Notes: generated from the letters alone by a model not told the origin. Shown: positions 26,731-35,541, counted from the stretch's first letter. The stretch is 64,000 bases of DNA from Adhaeribacter pallidiroseus (GCF_003340495.1 NZ_QASA01000001.1:4278001-4342000); one strand, 5' to 3'. Numbers and translations: made by a program.

Positions 26731-27891
26731 ATGCTGCTAGAACAGAAATCAATCGCCATAGTTGGCGGCGGCCCCGGCGGACTTACTTTAGCGCGATTGC
26801 TGCAAATGCAAGGCGCCCATGTAAAAGTGTACGAAAGAGATTTTCATGAAAATGCCCGGGTGCAAGGCTCTCCGCTGGATATGCATCAAGAATCCGGGTT
26901 AGCGGCTTTAATTAAAGCAGGTTTGTTAGACGAGTTCAAAAAGCATTTCCGACCGGGTGCAGACAAAATGGTTATCGTGAATGAATGCGCCGAGCTGTTT
27001 TTCAGTGACCCCGAAGCGAAACCCCAAGAAGATTTCGGGAGTGCGTATTTCCGCCCCGAAATAGATCGTGGGCCCTTACGGAATATGCTGCTGGCAGCAT
27101 TAAAACCAGCAACCGTGGTATGGGACAGCCATTTTCTCTCTCTGGAGAAACAAAATACGGGTTGGTTGTTGCATTTTAAAAATGGCTTATCAGCTTATGC
27201 TGATCTGGTAATTGCTGCCGATGGGGCAAATTCTAAAATCCGCCCGTACATTACCCCTGTCAAATCTTTTTACACCGGCATTACCATGTTGGAAGGTAAT
27301 GTTTATAATTCTAATAAAACAACGCCTCGTATTGCTGCGCTGCTAAACGGCGGGAAAATAATGGCTTTCGGGAACGCAAAAAATTTACTGATTGGCCAAA
27401 AAGGCAACGGCGATTTAGGTTTTTACGCCAGTTTTAAAGCAGATGAAAATTGGCACCTAAATAATAGCGTAGATTATGCGGATAAAAACCAACTGTTAGC
27501 GTGGTTTAAAACAGAATATGCTGAATGGAGTGTTGTTTGGTACGAACTGTTTGAAAATGCGGAAACGCCCTTCGTGCCGCGGCCCCTTTATTGTATGCCC
27601 TTAGATCAAACCTGGGAAACCTTGCCCAACTTAACCATGTTGGGCGATGCTGCCCATGTAATGCCGCCTTTTGCCGGCGAAGGGGCCAACATGGCTATGC
27701 TGGACGCGTTGGAATTAAGTGCCTGTTTAACTTCTGGTAAATACGCTACTTTACCAGAAGCTATTTCGTTTTTTGAAGTAAATATGCGTAAAAGAGCCGC
27801 CCTGGCTGCCCAGGAATCGCTGGAAAATGGGGAGCGAATGCACTCGGAGAATGCATTGCATACGATGGTGCATATGTTCCAGGGCCATTAA
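26731..27891 (+). CDS. FAD-dependent monooxygenase, TetX-like
   Basis: 386 residues, single-component class A flavin monooxygenase. FAD motif IAIVGGGPGGLTLARLLQ at ~9-26, ERDFHENARVQGSPLDMH, the DG motif LVIAADGANSKIRPYI, and the second FAD motif LGDAAHVMPPFAGEGANMAMLDALEL. The arrangement is closest to the TetX group, which hydroxylates tetracyclines, but the group is broad in Bacteroidota and includes enzymes with other substrates; I make no resistance claim. Co-oriented with the AraC regulator just upstream. A hairpin follows at 27905. Confidence 0.87.
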   Translation: MLLEQKSIAIVGGGPGGLTLARLLQMQGAHVKVYERDFHENARVQGSPLDMHQESGLAALIKAGLLDEFKKHFRPGADKMVIVNECAELFFSDPEAKPQEDFGSAYFRPEIDRGPLRNMLLAALKPATVVWDSHFLSLEKQNTGWLLHFKNGLSAYADLVIAADGANSKIRPYITPVKSFYTGITMLEGNVYNSNKTTPRIAALLNGGKIMAFGNAKNLLIGQKGNGDLGFYASFKADENWHLNNSVDYADKNQLLAWFKTEYAEWSVVWYELFENAETPFVPRPLYCMPLDQTWETLPNLTMLGDAAHVMPPFAGEGANMAMLDALELSACLTSGKYATLPEAISFFEVNMRKRAALAAQESLENGERMHSENALHTMVHMFQGH

Positions 27892-27904
27892 AAACAGAAT
27901 ACAT

Positions 27905-27934
27905 AACCAGAAAACAGGATTCGGTTTTCTGGTT
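27905..27934 (+). terminator. Hairpin terminator
   Basis: AACCAGAAAAC (27905-27915) / GTTTTCTGGTT (27924-27934), perfect 11-bp stem, 14 nt after the monooxygenase stop. No long T-run. Confidence 0.7.
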
Positions 27935-28195
27935 AAATGCTCCACTGAGCGCTTTTATTAAACTTTTTGAGCTAAACCGGGATCTTGCAATACTATTTTC
28001 GCCACACGGCAGACACTTAACTGGTTCGTAATTCTATTTAATGAAGTAAGTTAACATCAATAGTAGGTGTACTTGTCCGTATTTACGTTTTCCAGAACAA
28101 GAATTTATTTTTAATTCAATTTTTTGCAATTATCTCTACAGGAAGATGTATAGACGAAGCAAATACTGTAAATAATAGTTAAATTTGTAAAAATA
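27935..28195. other. Spacer upstream of rnpB
   Basis: No gene. It must carry the rnpB promoter; a reasonable candidate lies in the AT-rich 40 nt before 28196, but no exact TAnnTTTG box is seen. Confidence 0.4.
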
Positions 28196-28329
28196 TAGCA
28201 AGCCGTCTTATCGCTGCGCCGCAGGGCGGAGAGGAAAGTCCGGGCAACGTAGAGCAGCCTACTTCCTAACGGGAAGGGTTCCGGAGCAATCCGGGATACA
28301 GCCAGTGCCACAGAAAATAACCGCCGCTA

Positions 28330-28400
28330 CATTTACCAGGTATCATTTACCATTTACCGAACTTTGAACTGGTAAATGGTAATTTGGAAAATGGTAAATG
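28330..28400 (+). repeat. Heptad array inside rnpB, GGTAAAT family
   Basis: CATTTAC CAGGTAT CATTTAC CATTTAC CGAACTT TGAACTG GTAAATG GTAATTT GGAAAAT GGTAAAT: exact 7-nt period, with the two halves complementary, so it can extend an RNase P helix. Confidence 0.85.
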
Positions 28401-28533
28401 CAAAGGTAAGGGTGAAAAGGTGCGGTAAGAGCGCACCAGTACGCGGGCGACCGTTGTAGCTGGGTAAACCTTAGGCGTTGAAAGACCAAATAGGCTGGCA
28501 GCTTTTTTACTTTATTAATCGGCTAATTACTTC

Positions 28534-28568
28534 GGTAATTGGTAAACGATAATTGGTAAATGATAAGG
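28534..28568 (+). repeat. Second heptad array inside rnpB
   Basis: GGTAATT GGTAAAC GATAATT GGTAAAT GATAAGG, period 7, within the region that lies between the GACCAAATAGG and GGGTAGG conserved blocks. Confidence 0.8.
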
Positions 28569-28850
28569 GCGGCTCGTCCGATGCCAGTGGGTAGGTTGAT
28601 GGAGCCCCGCTGCGAGGTGGGGCCTAGATAAATGATAAGACGTGCCGGAGTTTACTTTGGCGCGACAGAACCCGGCTTACAGGCTTGCTATATTTTTAAT
28701 TTTTTAAATTTTCGGCTGGCTGCCAACGCCAGGAGAACTTTTTCTTGCCTCCAGTAATCTTTTTATGGCTGTTAACCTTGTTTTTTAAATAAGGAAACGA
28801 GATCAGCATGCATCTTTCCGGGAATAATCTACCAGCAGAAATTACCAATA

Positions 28851-29405
28851 ATGTTATCCGAAAAAGAATTGGTGCGGCTTAGTAAATTGCTAAGTTTGGT
28901 GCCGCGGCATCAACCCGAAAAGATTGGCATTGCGCTGGATGAAAACGGCTGGATCGAAATAACTACATTAATTGAACAAGCCAATAAAAACAACGTGAAA
29001 CTCTCCCGGGAGATTTTAGAGGAGGTAGTAGCAACCAATACTAAAAAACGATTTGCTTTTAATGCGGATAAAACAAAGATCCGGGCCAGTCAGGGGCATT
29101 CTATTGCGGTATACCTGAATTACACACCACAGACTCCACCCGCTATTCTCTACCACGGTACCAGCGAGCGCGCCTTAAAATCTATTCTGGAGAATGGGCT
29201 GCAAAAACAAAACCGCCACCACGTGCATCTATCTACGGATGTAGTTACGGCCCGAAACGTAGGCCAACGGCACGGCCGCCCCATAATTTTGCGCATCGAC
29301 GCCGCGGCAATGACTCAGAATGGCTATTTATTTTATTTATCCGAGAACCAGGTTTGGCTCACGGATCAAGTACCAACCAGATACCTGCACGTTCAAGCTT
29401 CCTAA
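28851..29405 (+). CDS. kptA: RNA 2'-phosphotransferase (Tpt1/KptA)
   Basis: 184 residues. Tpt1/KptA transfers an internal RNA 2'-phosphate to NAD+. Hallmarks: KLLSLVPRHQPEKIGIALDENGWI with the Arg19-His20 pair, KKRFAFN, ILYHGTSERALKSILENGL, HVHLSTDVVTARNVGQRHGRPIILRI, and WLTDQVP at the C-terminus. Residue 18 is Pro where most members have Leu. In fungi the enzyme completes tRNA splicing; bacteria have no such pathway, so its role is unknown (a cytophagal Runella enzyme is well studied). Located next to rnpB but with its own leader. Confidence 0.93.
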   Translation: MLSEKELVRLSKLLSLVPRHQPEKIGIALDENGWIEITTLIEQANKNNVKLSREILEEVVATNTKKRFAFNADKTKIRASQGHSIAVYLNYTPQTPPAILYHGTSERALKSILENGLQKQNRHHVHLSTDVVTARNVGQRHGRPIILRIDAAAMTQNGYLFYLSENQVWLTDQVPTRYLHVQAS

Positions 29406-29721
29406 ACGCATTCTGTCTTTCTCTTTTCTGCTCTTGCTGCCGGTAAAAAGCTGGTAAAAATTTAAAATTTTTAAAATTTCTCAATCAGTTAACAAAATAA
29501 AATACAATTCCGGCGTTATAGCCACATTAAGAACCACAATACTTTAAAGTTGGCCCTTATAACCTGGCTAAAGTGGTTCTTTAACTCCTTCCTCTACTAC
29601 TTTTAAAATTTTTCATTGCTATCAGGCCTTTAGCTGCTGGCTATGGCTTTAGCTTAGTAAGATTTGTAACCGTTTATCGGCTTTAAATTTTTATAAATAA
29701 ATCTTTATCCAAACTAAGTTT
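29406..29721. other. Spacer with hairpin
   Basis: 316 bp. It contains AAGAACCAC (29529-29537) / GTGGTTCTT (29573-29581), a 9-bp stem that may terminate kptA. The rest is AT-rich; no gene. Confidence 0.5.
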
Positions 29722-30384
29722 ATGAGAAAAGTAGTTTCCATGGTATGCTTGTTTTTGTTGGTTTCCACGATTAGTTACAGTCAGAAATCTTATGGCGTGA
29801 AAGCCGGACTCAATGTAACCAGGATGAATGTAAATGAAGCTTACACCTTAAAAGTTAAAAATCGGTTAGGGTATCACCTCGGTTTATGGAAGGAATCTAC
29901 CTTTTCGCCTAAAGTCTTTTTACGGATAGAATTATTTTATACCCAAAAAGGAAGTAGGTATTCCGATACTTTAACCTTGCCTTTTACTAAGGAAACGATC
30001 CGGAGTAAGGGAACGCTCATTTATAACTATCTTACTCTTCCCTGGCTACTCGGCTATAACCTTAATAGCAAAACAGCCATTTTCCTAGGTCCGGAACTTA
30101 GTCTTTTAATCGCTCCTCTTGCCAGAAGCAATGGGGGAAAGGCCCATAACATGCGGCATATTTTAAGGTATAATGCTCCGGATTTAGGACTCACGGCTGG
30201 CTTCCGGTACAATCTAAACAATAAGTTAAGCGCAGATCTCCGGTACACTTATGGTTTTAGCACTATGCTGCAATACGAGGCTACCGATGCGCAGGGAAAT
30301 ACTTACCTATCCAAACAAAGCCATAATCAAGCAGCTCAGTTAGGTTTAAGCTATCGGTTAAAAACAAAGCCAGGAAAAATCTAA
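29722..30384 (+). CDS. PorT family outer-membrane beta-barrel protein
   Basis: 220 residues with a signal peptide (cleaved near YSQK). The mature chain opens with YGVKAGLNVTRMN, then alternating beta hairpins: YHLGLWKESTFSPKVFLRIELFYTQKGSRY, YNYLTLPWLLGYNL, KTAIFLGPELSLLI, DLGLTAGFRYNLNNKLSADLRYTYGFS and AQLGLSYRL at the end. This is the eight-stranded outer-membrane barrel family (PF13568-like). Ligand and partner are unknown. It converges on the hexosaminidase gene across a long hairpin terminator. Confidence 0.88.
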   Translation: MRKVVSMVCLFLLVSTISYSQKSYGVKAGLNVTRMNVNEAYTLKVKNRLGYHLGLWKESTFSPKVFLRIELFYTQKGSRYSDTLTLPFTKETIRSKGTLIYNYLTLPWLLGYNLNSKTAIFLGPELSLLIAPLARSNGGKAHNMRHILRYNAPDLGLTAGFRYNLNNKLSADLRYTYGFSTMLQYEATDAQGNTYLSKQSHNQAAQLGLSYRLKTKPGKI

Positions 30385-30439
30385 ATTCGCTATTTTTTCT
30401 TTCGAAATCTAACTGGGATGAAGCCTTTGCTTTAAATAA

Positions 30440-30494
30440 AGACACGTACTTATTTTATTGTTGCCTATTGAAACAATATAATAAATACGTGTCT
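30440..30494. terminator. Bidirectional terminator with ~23-bp stem
   Basis: AGACACGTACTTATTTTATTGTT-type left arm (30440-30462) pairs with 30472-30494 with two non-Watson-Crick positions. Lies between convergent genes. Confidence 0.8.
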
Positions 30495-30515
30495 GAAACT
30501 CACACCTAAAACTAA

Positions 30516-32438
30516 CTACTTCTTTTTGGGCGCACGCTGTTCTAAATCTTTAATGGGTAAAGTTATTAAACGACCTACTGGCTTGTTACCTCGGTAGGTA
30601 ATTAATTTTAACATAGCCGCATCTTTGGGCGGTACCAGCGGTTCCAGGTACTTCGGGTAAAAACGGTCCGGGAAAGAATTGTCGAAGGTGTAGTAAATAT
30701 CCAGGCCTTCTACTTCAGTGCTTAACTCCAGACGCAAATAATCGTCGGGGGTGCGGGTTACGTTTACAATGGGTTCGTACACGCTGGGCGCGTAATTTTT
30801 TTCGGCAAATTCGTAGCGGGTAAAATGGTTTTCGACGCGGTTAACGAAGTCGGGCCAGCTTTTTGTTTCTTTCGGCGACCACAACGATTCAGCAATGGCA
30901 AAGCCGCGGGGCCAGGTCATGTACTGCGCGTGGCGCATGTTGTACACTTGCTCGGTCCAGAGATTGGCCTGACCGCCTTTAATGTACTTCGGATCTACGC
31001 TGTCGGGCAGGGGCTCAAACTGATACGCTTTGTTTAACCGGAGCGAGGCGTAAACCTTGGGTTCAATGGCGGGGTCGCCTTGCATGTAATCAATGTACGC
31101 AAAGTCGGTGGGGCTCATAACGACATCGTGTTTCTGGCGAGCCGCTTGAATGCCCCCTTTCATGCCGCGCCAGCTCATAACGGCCGCACTCGGTGCCAAA
31201 CCGCCTTCCAGAATTTCGTCCCAGCCCATAAACTTTTTACCTTTTGCCAGCACTATTTTCTCCAGCCTTCTTTCGAAGTACCCCTGCACTTCGTGCATAT
31301 TTTTTAAATTTTCTTTCTTCATCAGGCCTTTAATGGCGTCATTTTTCTCCCAGAAGTTCTGGGGTGTTTCGTCGCCGCCCACGTGGATATACTCGAACGG
31401 GAACAGCTGGGCAAGTTCGGTAATTACCTTATCTAGGAACTCGTATACCTTTTCGTTGGCGGGGCACAGCGTATTATCTACCAAAGCAATGGGCGGGGCG
31501 CCGCGCGACCAATCCATAATTTGTTCGCCGGAGCGTACCCGGTAATTCTCCACGCCGGGCGTGCAGGACAACTCCGGATACGAAACCACCGCGGCCAAGC
31601 TATGCCCCGGCACATCTATTTCGGGCAAAATATTTACGAAACGATCTTTGGCGTACTGCACTAATTCTTTAATGTCGGCTTGGGTATAGAAACCACCGTA
31701 GGTGCGCGGTTCTTCGGGCGTAGGCGGCGCGAACGAACCAAAGTAACCTACTTTTTTTACACTCCAGGCACCAACCTGGGTCAGTTTGGGTAAACTCTTT
31801 ATTTCGATGCGCCAGCCTTCGTCGTCGGTTAAATGCAGGTGCAGCAAATTATACTTATAGCGCACCATATCGTCGATGTATTGTTTTACTTCGTTTTTAG
31901 TGAAGAAATGCCGCGACACATCGAACATTAAACCGCGCCAGCCAAACCGCGGATGATCCATTACGGTAACGCAGGGAATCTGCCAGTTTACATTTTTCAC
32001 TAGCGTAGCACTTTCGATTTCGGCCGGAAACAGCTGCACCAACGATTGTGCTCCGTAAAACAAACCCGCCGGCTGGTTGGCCCGGATTAAGATACTTTTG
32101 GGAGTAACCGTTAACCGGTAGCCTTCTTTGCCAATAGCATTATCGGTGGTTTGGTTTAGAATTAACCGGATAGTAGCGGAAGCCGAAGGTTGACTAACAG
32201 TTACGTTCCGGCCAGTGGGGGTAGCTAAACGATTTTTTAAAAAAGCGACCGTTTGCTTTAGCTCCGGGTGCGTACTGGCGGCAATGACTACGTTTTTAGG
32301 CAACAAAAACTGACCATTATCCACGGTCATCGAAACAGGTTGGGGAATAATGGCTGGGGTAGTTTTACTCGCGGAAGTTTGGCCGAAAGAAGTTAAAGCT
32401 ACTAAGCAAAAAGCCAGCTGCAGGTACATTTTTTTCAT
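30516..32438 (-). CDS. Beta-N-acetylhexosaminidase, GH20
   Basis: 640 residues with a signal peptide (cleaved near FGQT), so periplasmic or outer-membrane. Residues ~28-150 are the GH20b N-terminal domain (IIPQPVSMTV, GYRLTVTPKSILIRA, GLFYGAQSLVQLFP); ~155-500 is the TIM barrel (FGWRGLMFDVSRHF, LHLHLTDDEGWRIEIK, GGDETPQNFWEKN with catalytic Asp356-Glu357, WDEILEGG, GGQANLWTEQVY). The C-terminal ~100 residues form a small beta domain. It releases terminal GlcNAc/GalNAc from chito-oligosaccharides or glycans and fits the NagB and GlcNAc-kinase-like genes elsewhere in the window. Confidence 0.95.
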   Translation of the reverse strand: MKKMYLQLAFCLVALTSFGQTSASKTTPAIIPQPVSMTVDNGQFLLPKNVVIAASTHPELKQTVAFLKNRLATPTGRNVTVSQPSASATIRLILNQTTDNAIGKEGYRLTVTPKSILIRANQPAGLFYGAQSLVQLFPAEIESATLVKNVNWQIPCVTVMDHPRFGWRGLMFDVSRHFFTKNEVKQYIDDMVRYKYNLLHLHLTDDEGWRIEIKSLPKLTQVGAWSVKKVGYFGSFAPPTPEEPRTYGGFYTQADIKELVQYAKDRFVNILPEIDVPGHSLAAVVSYPELSCTPGVENYRVRSGEQIMDWSRGAPPIALVDNTLCPANEKVYEFLDKVITELAQLFPFEYIHVGGDETPQNFWEKNDAIKGLMKKENLKNMHEVQGYFERRLEKIVLAKGKKFMGWDEILEGGLAPSAAVMSWRGMKGGIQAARQKHDVVMSPTDFAYIDYMQGDPAIEPKVYASLRLNKAYQFEPLPDSVDPKYIKGGQANLWTEQVYNMRHAQYMTWPRGFAIAESLWSPKETKSWPDFVNRVENHFTRYEFAEKNYAPSVYEPIVNVTRTPDDYLRLELSTEVEGLDIYYTFDNSFPDRFYPKYLEPLVPPKDAAMLKLITYRGNKPVGRLITLPIKDLEQRAPKKK

Positions 32439-32576
32439 GAATGCGTTGGGTTATTCGGGTATTTGTTTTTTCTAAAGTTAATAATAGGGAATAAATCTGT
32501 AGGATGGAAAATAAAGAACTCGGATATGATAATAGTTTGCTCGGCTGAAGCTATAGTTTCCTAATTTAGGTATTTA

Positions 32577-32627
32577 CCCTTCCGCCCTAAAGGGCACCTT
32601 CCCTAAAAACAGGGAAGGAAATGCTGC
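32577..32627 (+). repeat. REP-like double-hairpin unit, copy A
   Basis: CCGCCCTAAAGGGCACCTT then CCCTAAAAACAGGGAAGG: two short hairpins in tandem. Near-identical to units at 37719-37769 and, inverted, 32908-32955 and 37917-37970. Confidence 0.75.
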
Positions 32628-32763
32628 TTTCCTTTAAGATAGTAGAAATCAAGCCGTTTAATAAGGGCTGAATAACAGAGCCGTTTAGAGCTATTACTCA
32701 AACCAAGCTTATCCTATTAAGTGTATGGCTACTAAAATCATAAAAATTTTAAAAATATGGTTT

Positions 32764-32811
32764 TTCAGGAGGAATTTATTTGGTTACGTAGCTAAATAGA
32801 TGCCTCCTGAA
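32764..32811. repeat. Gene-less copy of the GIY-YIG element palindrome
   Basis: TTCAGGAGGAATTTATTTGG to CCTCCTGAA with GTTACGTAGC at the centre; 48 bp imperfect palindrome. Confidence 0.75.
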
Positions 32812-32907
32812 GGACGCCTAAAAAGAAGGGTTTAGTTAAATCAATAAGTGTAGGATGTACCTATGAATGCTAAACTTCGTTCTCACTAAGAGAGTCAAAA
32901 AAGCAGT

Positions 32908-32955
32908 AACCGCATCTCCTCCCCTGTTTTTAGCTTGCCTTTAGGCGGAGGGATC
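32908..32955 (-). repeat. REP-like unit, inverted copy A'
   Basis: ATCTCCTCCCCTGTTTTTAG ... CCTTTAGGCGGAGGGATC, the reverse complement of copy A with a few changes. Confidence 0.7.
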
Positions 32956-33098
32956 AACCAAAGCTCAGAGATTTGAAAAGGCTCCAAGTAGATCAAATTA
33001 AAAATTACATCAAAAACACGATACAAATTTCATTTAAGAAAATCTATTCCGCTTGGTTTCTCCGTACGTACCACCTTATAAACTAAACCCAACTAACT

Positions 33099-33935
33099 AT
33101 GAATTTTATCTTGAATAAAAACGTCAGTACTGGCGAAGAAATAAAAATAGCTTATGCCGACTACGGCAGCGGTAGACCCGTAGTGTTGATTCACGGCTGG
33201 CCTTTAAGTAAAGACATGTGGGAATACCAGGTAGGTCCGCTGGTAGAATCGGGGCACCGGGTAATACAATACGACCGCCGCGGTTTTGGTCATTCCGAAA
33301 AACCGTGGAGTGGTTACGATTACGATTCCCTGACCAGCGATTTACACGCGCTCATCGAAGAATTAGATTTAAACGATGCGGTGCTGGTAGGCTTTTCCAT
33401 GGGCGGCGGCGAAGTAGTGCGGTATTTGAGCCGCTATGGCAGCAGCCGGGTTTCCAAAATAGTATTGGTTTCAGCGGTTACGCCTTACCTGGGTAAAACA
33501 GAAGATAATCCGGATGGCGTAGATCAAAGCGTTTTTGCGGAAATGCTTACCCAAATAAAAGAAGACCGCATTGGGTTTCTGGATAGTTTTGGCAAAAAGT
33601 TTTTCGGTGTAAATTTAATTAATCACCCGGTGAGTGCGCCTTTACTGGATTATTACCGCATGCTGGCTTCCGTGGCTTCGCCGCGAGCTACCGAGCAATG
33701 CGCCATTGCTTTTGCGCAAACGGACTTCCGGCAAGATGTGCAAGCCATTTCGGTACCTACCTTAATTATTCACGGCGACGCCGACCAAACCGTGCCCATT
33801 GAGGCCAGTGGTAACCGCACTGCCAGCATGATTCCGGCGGCTCAGTACCTGGTATACGAAGGGGCGCCGCACGGACTTTTTTACACCCACAAAGAACGCT
33901 TAAATCAGGATATCCTGCAGTTTATCGCTTCTTAA
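33099..33935 (+). CDS. Alpha/beta hydrolase, non-heme chloroperoxidase-like
   Basis: 278 residues, no signal peptide. HGWPLSKDMWEYQ (oxyanion region), YDRRGFGHSEKPW, nucleophile Ser in VLVGFSMGGGEVVRY (~95-109), acid Asp in IIHGDADQTVPIE, and His in EGAPHGLFYTHKE give the full catalytic triad. The pattern matches cofactor-free haloperoxidase/arylesterase-type hydrolases, which act on small esters; the native substrate is unknown. Preceded by a long repeat-rich spacer and followed by an intrinsic terminator. Confidence 0.9.
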   Translation: MNFILNKNVSTGEEIKIAYADYGSGRPVVLIHGWPLSKDMWEYQVGPLVESGHRVIQYDRRGFGHSEKPWSGYDYDSLTSDLHALIEELDLNDAVLVGFSMGGGEVVRYLSRYGSSRVSKIVLVSAVTPYLGKTEDNPDGVDQSVFAEMLTQIKEDRIGFLDSFGKKFFGVNLINHPVSAPLLDYYRMLASVASPRATEQCAIAFAQTDFRQDVQAISVPTLIIHGDADQTVPIEASGNRTASMIPAAQYLVYEGAPHGLFYTHKERLNQDILQFIAS

Positions 33936-33959
33936 GTTTTTTAACTTTCCGTTTTGCCA

Positions 33960-33993
33960 AAAAAGGTTCTGTAATACAACAGAGCCTTTTTTT
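33960..33993 (+). terminator. Intrinsic terminator
   Basis: AAAAGGTTCTGT (33961-33972) / ACAGAGCCTTTT (33979-33990) with one G.U pair, followed by T-run. Confidence 0.85.
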
Positions 33994-34143
33994 GTTTTAC
34001 AACAGGTACTAGAGCCATTTTTTAAATTTTAACATTTTCCGGCTGCTATCGGGCTTACAAATTTTAAAAAATTTAAAAATCTGCTTTTAAAATCACATAA
34101 GATAAAATACTATCTTAAAGAGTTTTACCGAAAGCCACTGCCT

Positions 34144-35541
34144 ATGCCAACTCTACCGGAGCCCTCTGTTCCCGAGAATCAACTAATATTCCAGGACCCC
34201 TACGTTATAACTAACAGCAAAATTCAGGAACCGCCCACTACCCTGCGCGGCATTGCCCGCCACTTAGGGCCAGGCTTTGTGTTGTCGGCGGCGATAGTGG
34301 GTTCCGGCGAGCTAATTGCCACTACCGCTTTGGGGGCGCAAGCGGGGTTTGTTACGTTTTGGGTAATAATTTTAAGTTGTTTGGTAAAAGTAGCCTTACA
34401 GCTGGAATGGGGCAAACACGTTATTCATTCCGGCGAAACGTCCATGGCCTCGCTGAACCAACTGCCGGGTTTTAAAATGGGCAAAGCCAATTGGAGCATC
34501 TGGTTGTGGTTGTTCATTCAACTATTTAAACTATTGCAGGTGGGCGGCATTGTGGGCGGCGTGGCCATTACGCTGAACATGATGGCACCGGCTATAAGTA
34601 TACCGGTGTGGGCCGTGGCTATTACCTTAATCACGGCTTTACTGGTTTACAAAGGCTACTACAAAGTGGTCGAGCAGTTTTCGCTTATCATGATGGTGTT
34701 TTTTACGGTTTTTACGTTGGCTTCGGTGTTTTTTCTGCAATACACGCCTTTTGCGATTTCGTGGGCCAATATACAGGAAGGTTTGCAACTAAAGCTGCCG
34801 CCCAGTACGGTAGCGATTGCTATTGCGGCTTTTGGCATTACCGGCGTGGGCGGCGACGAAATTATGTATTACAACTACTGGTGCATCGAGAAAGGCTACG
34901 CCGGATTTACCGGCGTGCGGCAAGACACCCCGGAATGGCAGAAAAGAGCCAAAGGCTGGATTAAAATTATGTACTACGATGCTTTACTGGCCATGGTGGT
35001 TTACACGTTGGTAACCGCGGCTTTTTACATTCTGGGCGCGGCCGTGCTGCACAACCAGGGCCAGGTGCCCGAAGGCTACAACATGGTAAAAGTATTATCG
35101 GGCATGTACACCAAAACGTTAGGGCCTTGGGCCGAAACAATTTTTATGATCAGCGCTTTTATGGTGTTGTACTCTACCATGTTTACGGCTACCGCCAGTT
35201 TCACGCGCATCTTCGCCGATGCTTTTGGGCAATTGGGCTGGCTGTCGTTTACAAATTATACTACCCGCAAAAAAACCATTGCCGTGTTGGCCTGGGCCTT
35301 TCCGATTAGCTGGTGCTTGCTGTTTCTTTTTATAAAGCTACCCATGAGCATGATTTTACTGGGTGGGTTTATGACTTCCATTTTACTATTACTGGTGGTA
35401 TACGCGGCTATTTATTTCCGGTATTGGCGTTTACCGGCTGCCCTAAAACCTACCCGCTGGTACGATGCGGCTTTTTGGCTGAGTTGTACTACAATTTTGG
35501 CTATTGCGGTGTACGGCATTGTGCAGGCTGTAAAATTGTAA
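34144..35541 (+). CDS. Nramp-family transporter lacking the DPGN metal motif
   Basis: 465 residues with about 11 membrane helices. The Nramp framework is clear: LGPGFVLSAAIVGSGELIAT in the position of TM1, GAQAGFVTFW, a central AFGITGVGGDEIMYYNYW in the position of TM6, then a long set of helices. In canonical Nramp proteins TM1 carries DPGN, which binds Mn2+/Fe2+; here the aligned stretch reads GSGE, and TM6 has GVGGDE rather than a Met-containing metal site. Transition-metal transport is therefore doubtful; other divalent ions or non-metal substrates are possible. About 45 hydrophilic residues precede TM1. It is upstream of a DUF1080 gene with 165 bp between. Confidence 0.85.
   Translation: MPTLPEPSVPENQLIFQDPYVITNSKIQEPPTTLRGIARHLGPGFVLSAAIVGSGELIATTALGAQAGFVTFWVIILSCLVKVALQLEWGKHVIHSGETSMASLNQLPGFKMGKANWSIWLWLFIQLFKLLQVGGIVGGVAITLNMMAPAISIPVWAVAITLITALLVYKGYYKVVEQFSLIMMVFFTVFTLASVFFLQYTPFAISWANIQEGLQLKLPPSTVAIAIAAFGITGVGGDEIMYYNYWCIEKGYAGFTGVRQDTPEWQKRAKGWIKIMYYDALLAMVVYTLVTAAFYILGAAVLHNQGQVPEGYNMVKVLSGMYTKTLGPWAETIFMISAFMVLYSTMFTATASFTRIFADAFGQLGWLSFTNYTTRKKTIAVLAWAFPISWCLLFLFIKLPMSMILLGGFMTSILLLLVVYAAIYFRYWRLPAALKPTRWYDAAFWLSCTTILAIAVYGIVQAVKL

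Larger units (their letters stand above)
28196..28690 (+). ncRNA. rnpB: RNase P RNA (class A) with two repeat insertions
   Basis: 495 nt, longer than the usual ~350-400. Ends pair as TAGCAAGCC...GGCTTGCTA (P1). Universally conserved segments are present: GAGGAAAGTCCGGGC (28230-28244), the CAGTGCCACAGAAA region, GGTAAGGGTGAAAAGGTGCGGTAAGAGCGCACCAG, GACCAAATAGG, GGGTAGG, CCTAGATAAATGA, and GACAGAACCCGGCTTAC (28664-28680). The catalytic RNA trims 5' leaders of tRNAs. Two insertions interrupt it: 28330-28400 (ten heptads that fold back on themselves) and about 28502-28568 (with GGTAATT GGTAAAC GATAATT GGTAAAT). The core looks intact, so it should be functional. A T-rich stretch follows the 3' end. 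Confidence 0.96.
32439..33098. other. Gene-free interval holding paired REP-like units and a palindrome
   Basis: 660 bp divergent spacer with no ORF. It holds an inverted pair of REP-like units (32577-32627 and 32908-32955) with a gene-less GIY-YIG palindrome (32764-32811) between them. Confidence 0.7.

Noticed and set aside
26731-27891. Calling the flavin monooxygenase a tetracycline-resistance gene
   Set aside because: Only family-level motifs are visible; the wider clade has many non-resistance enzymes.
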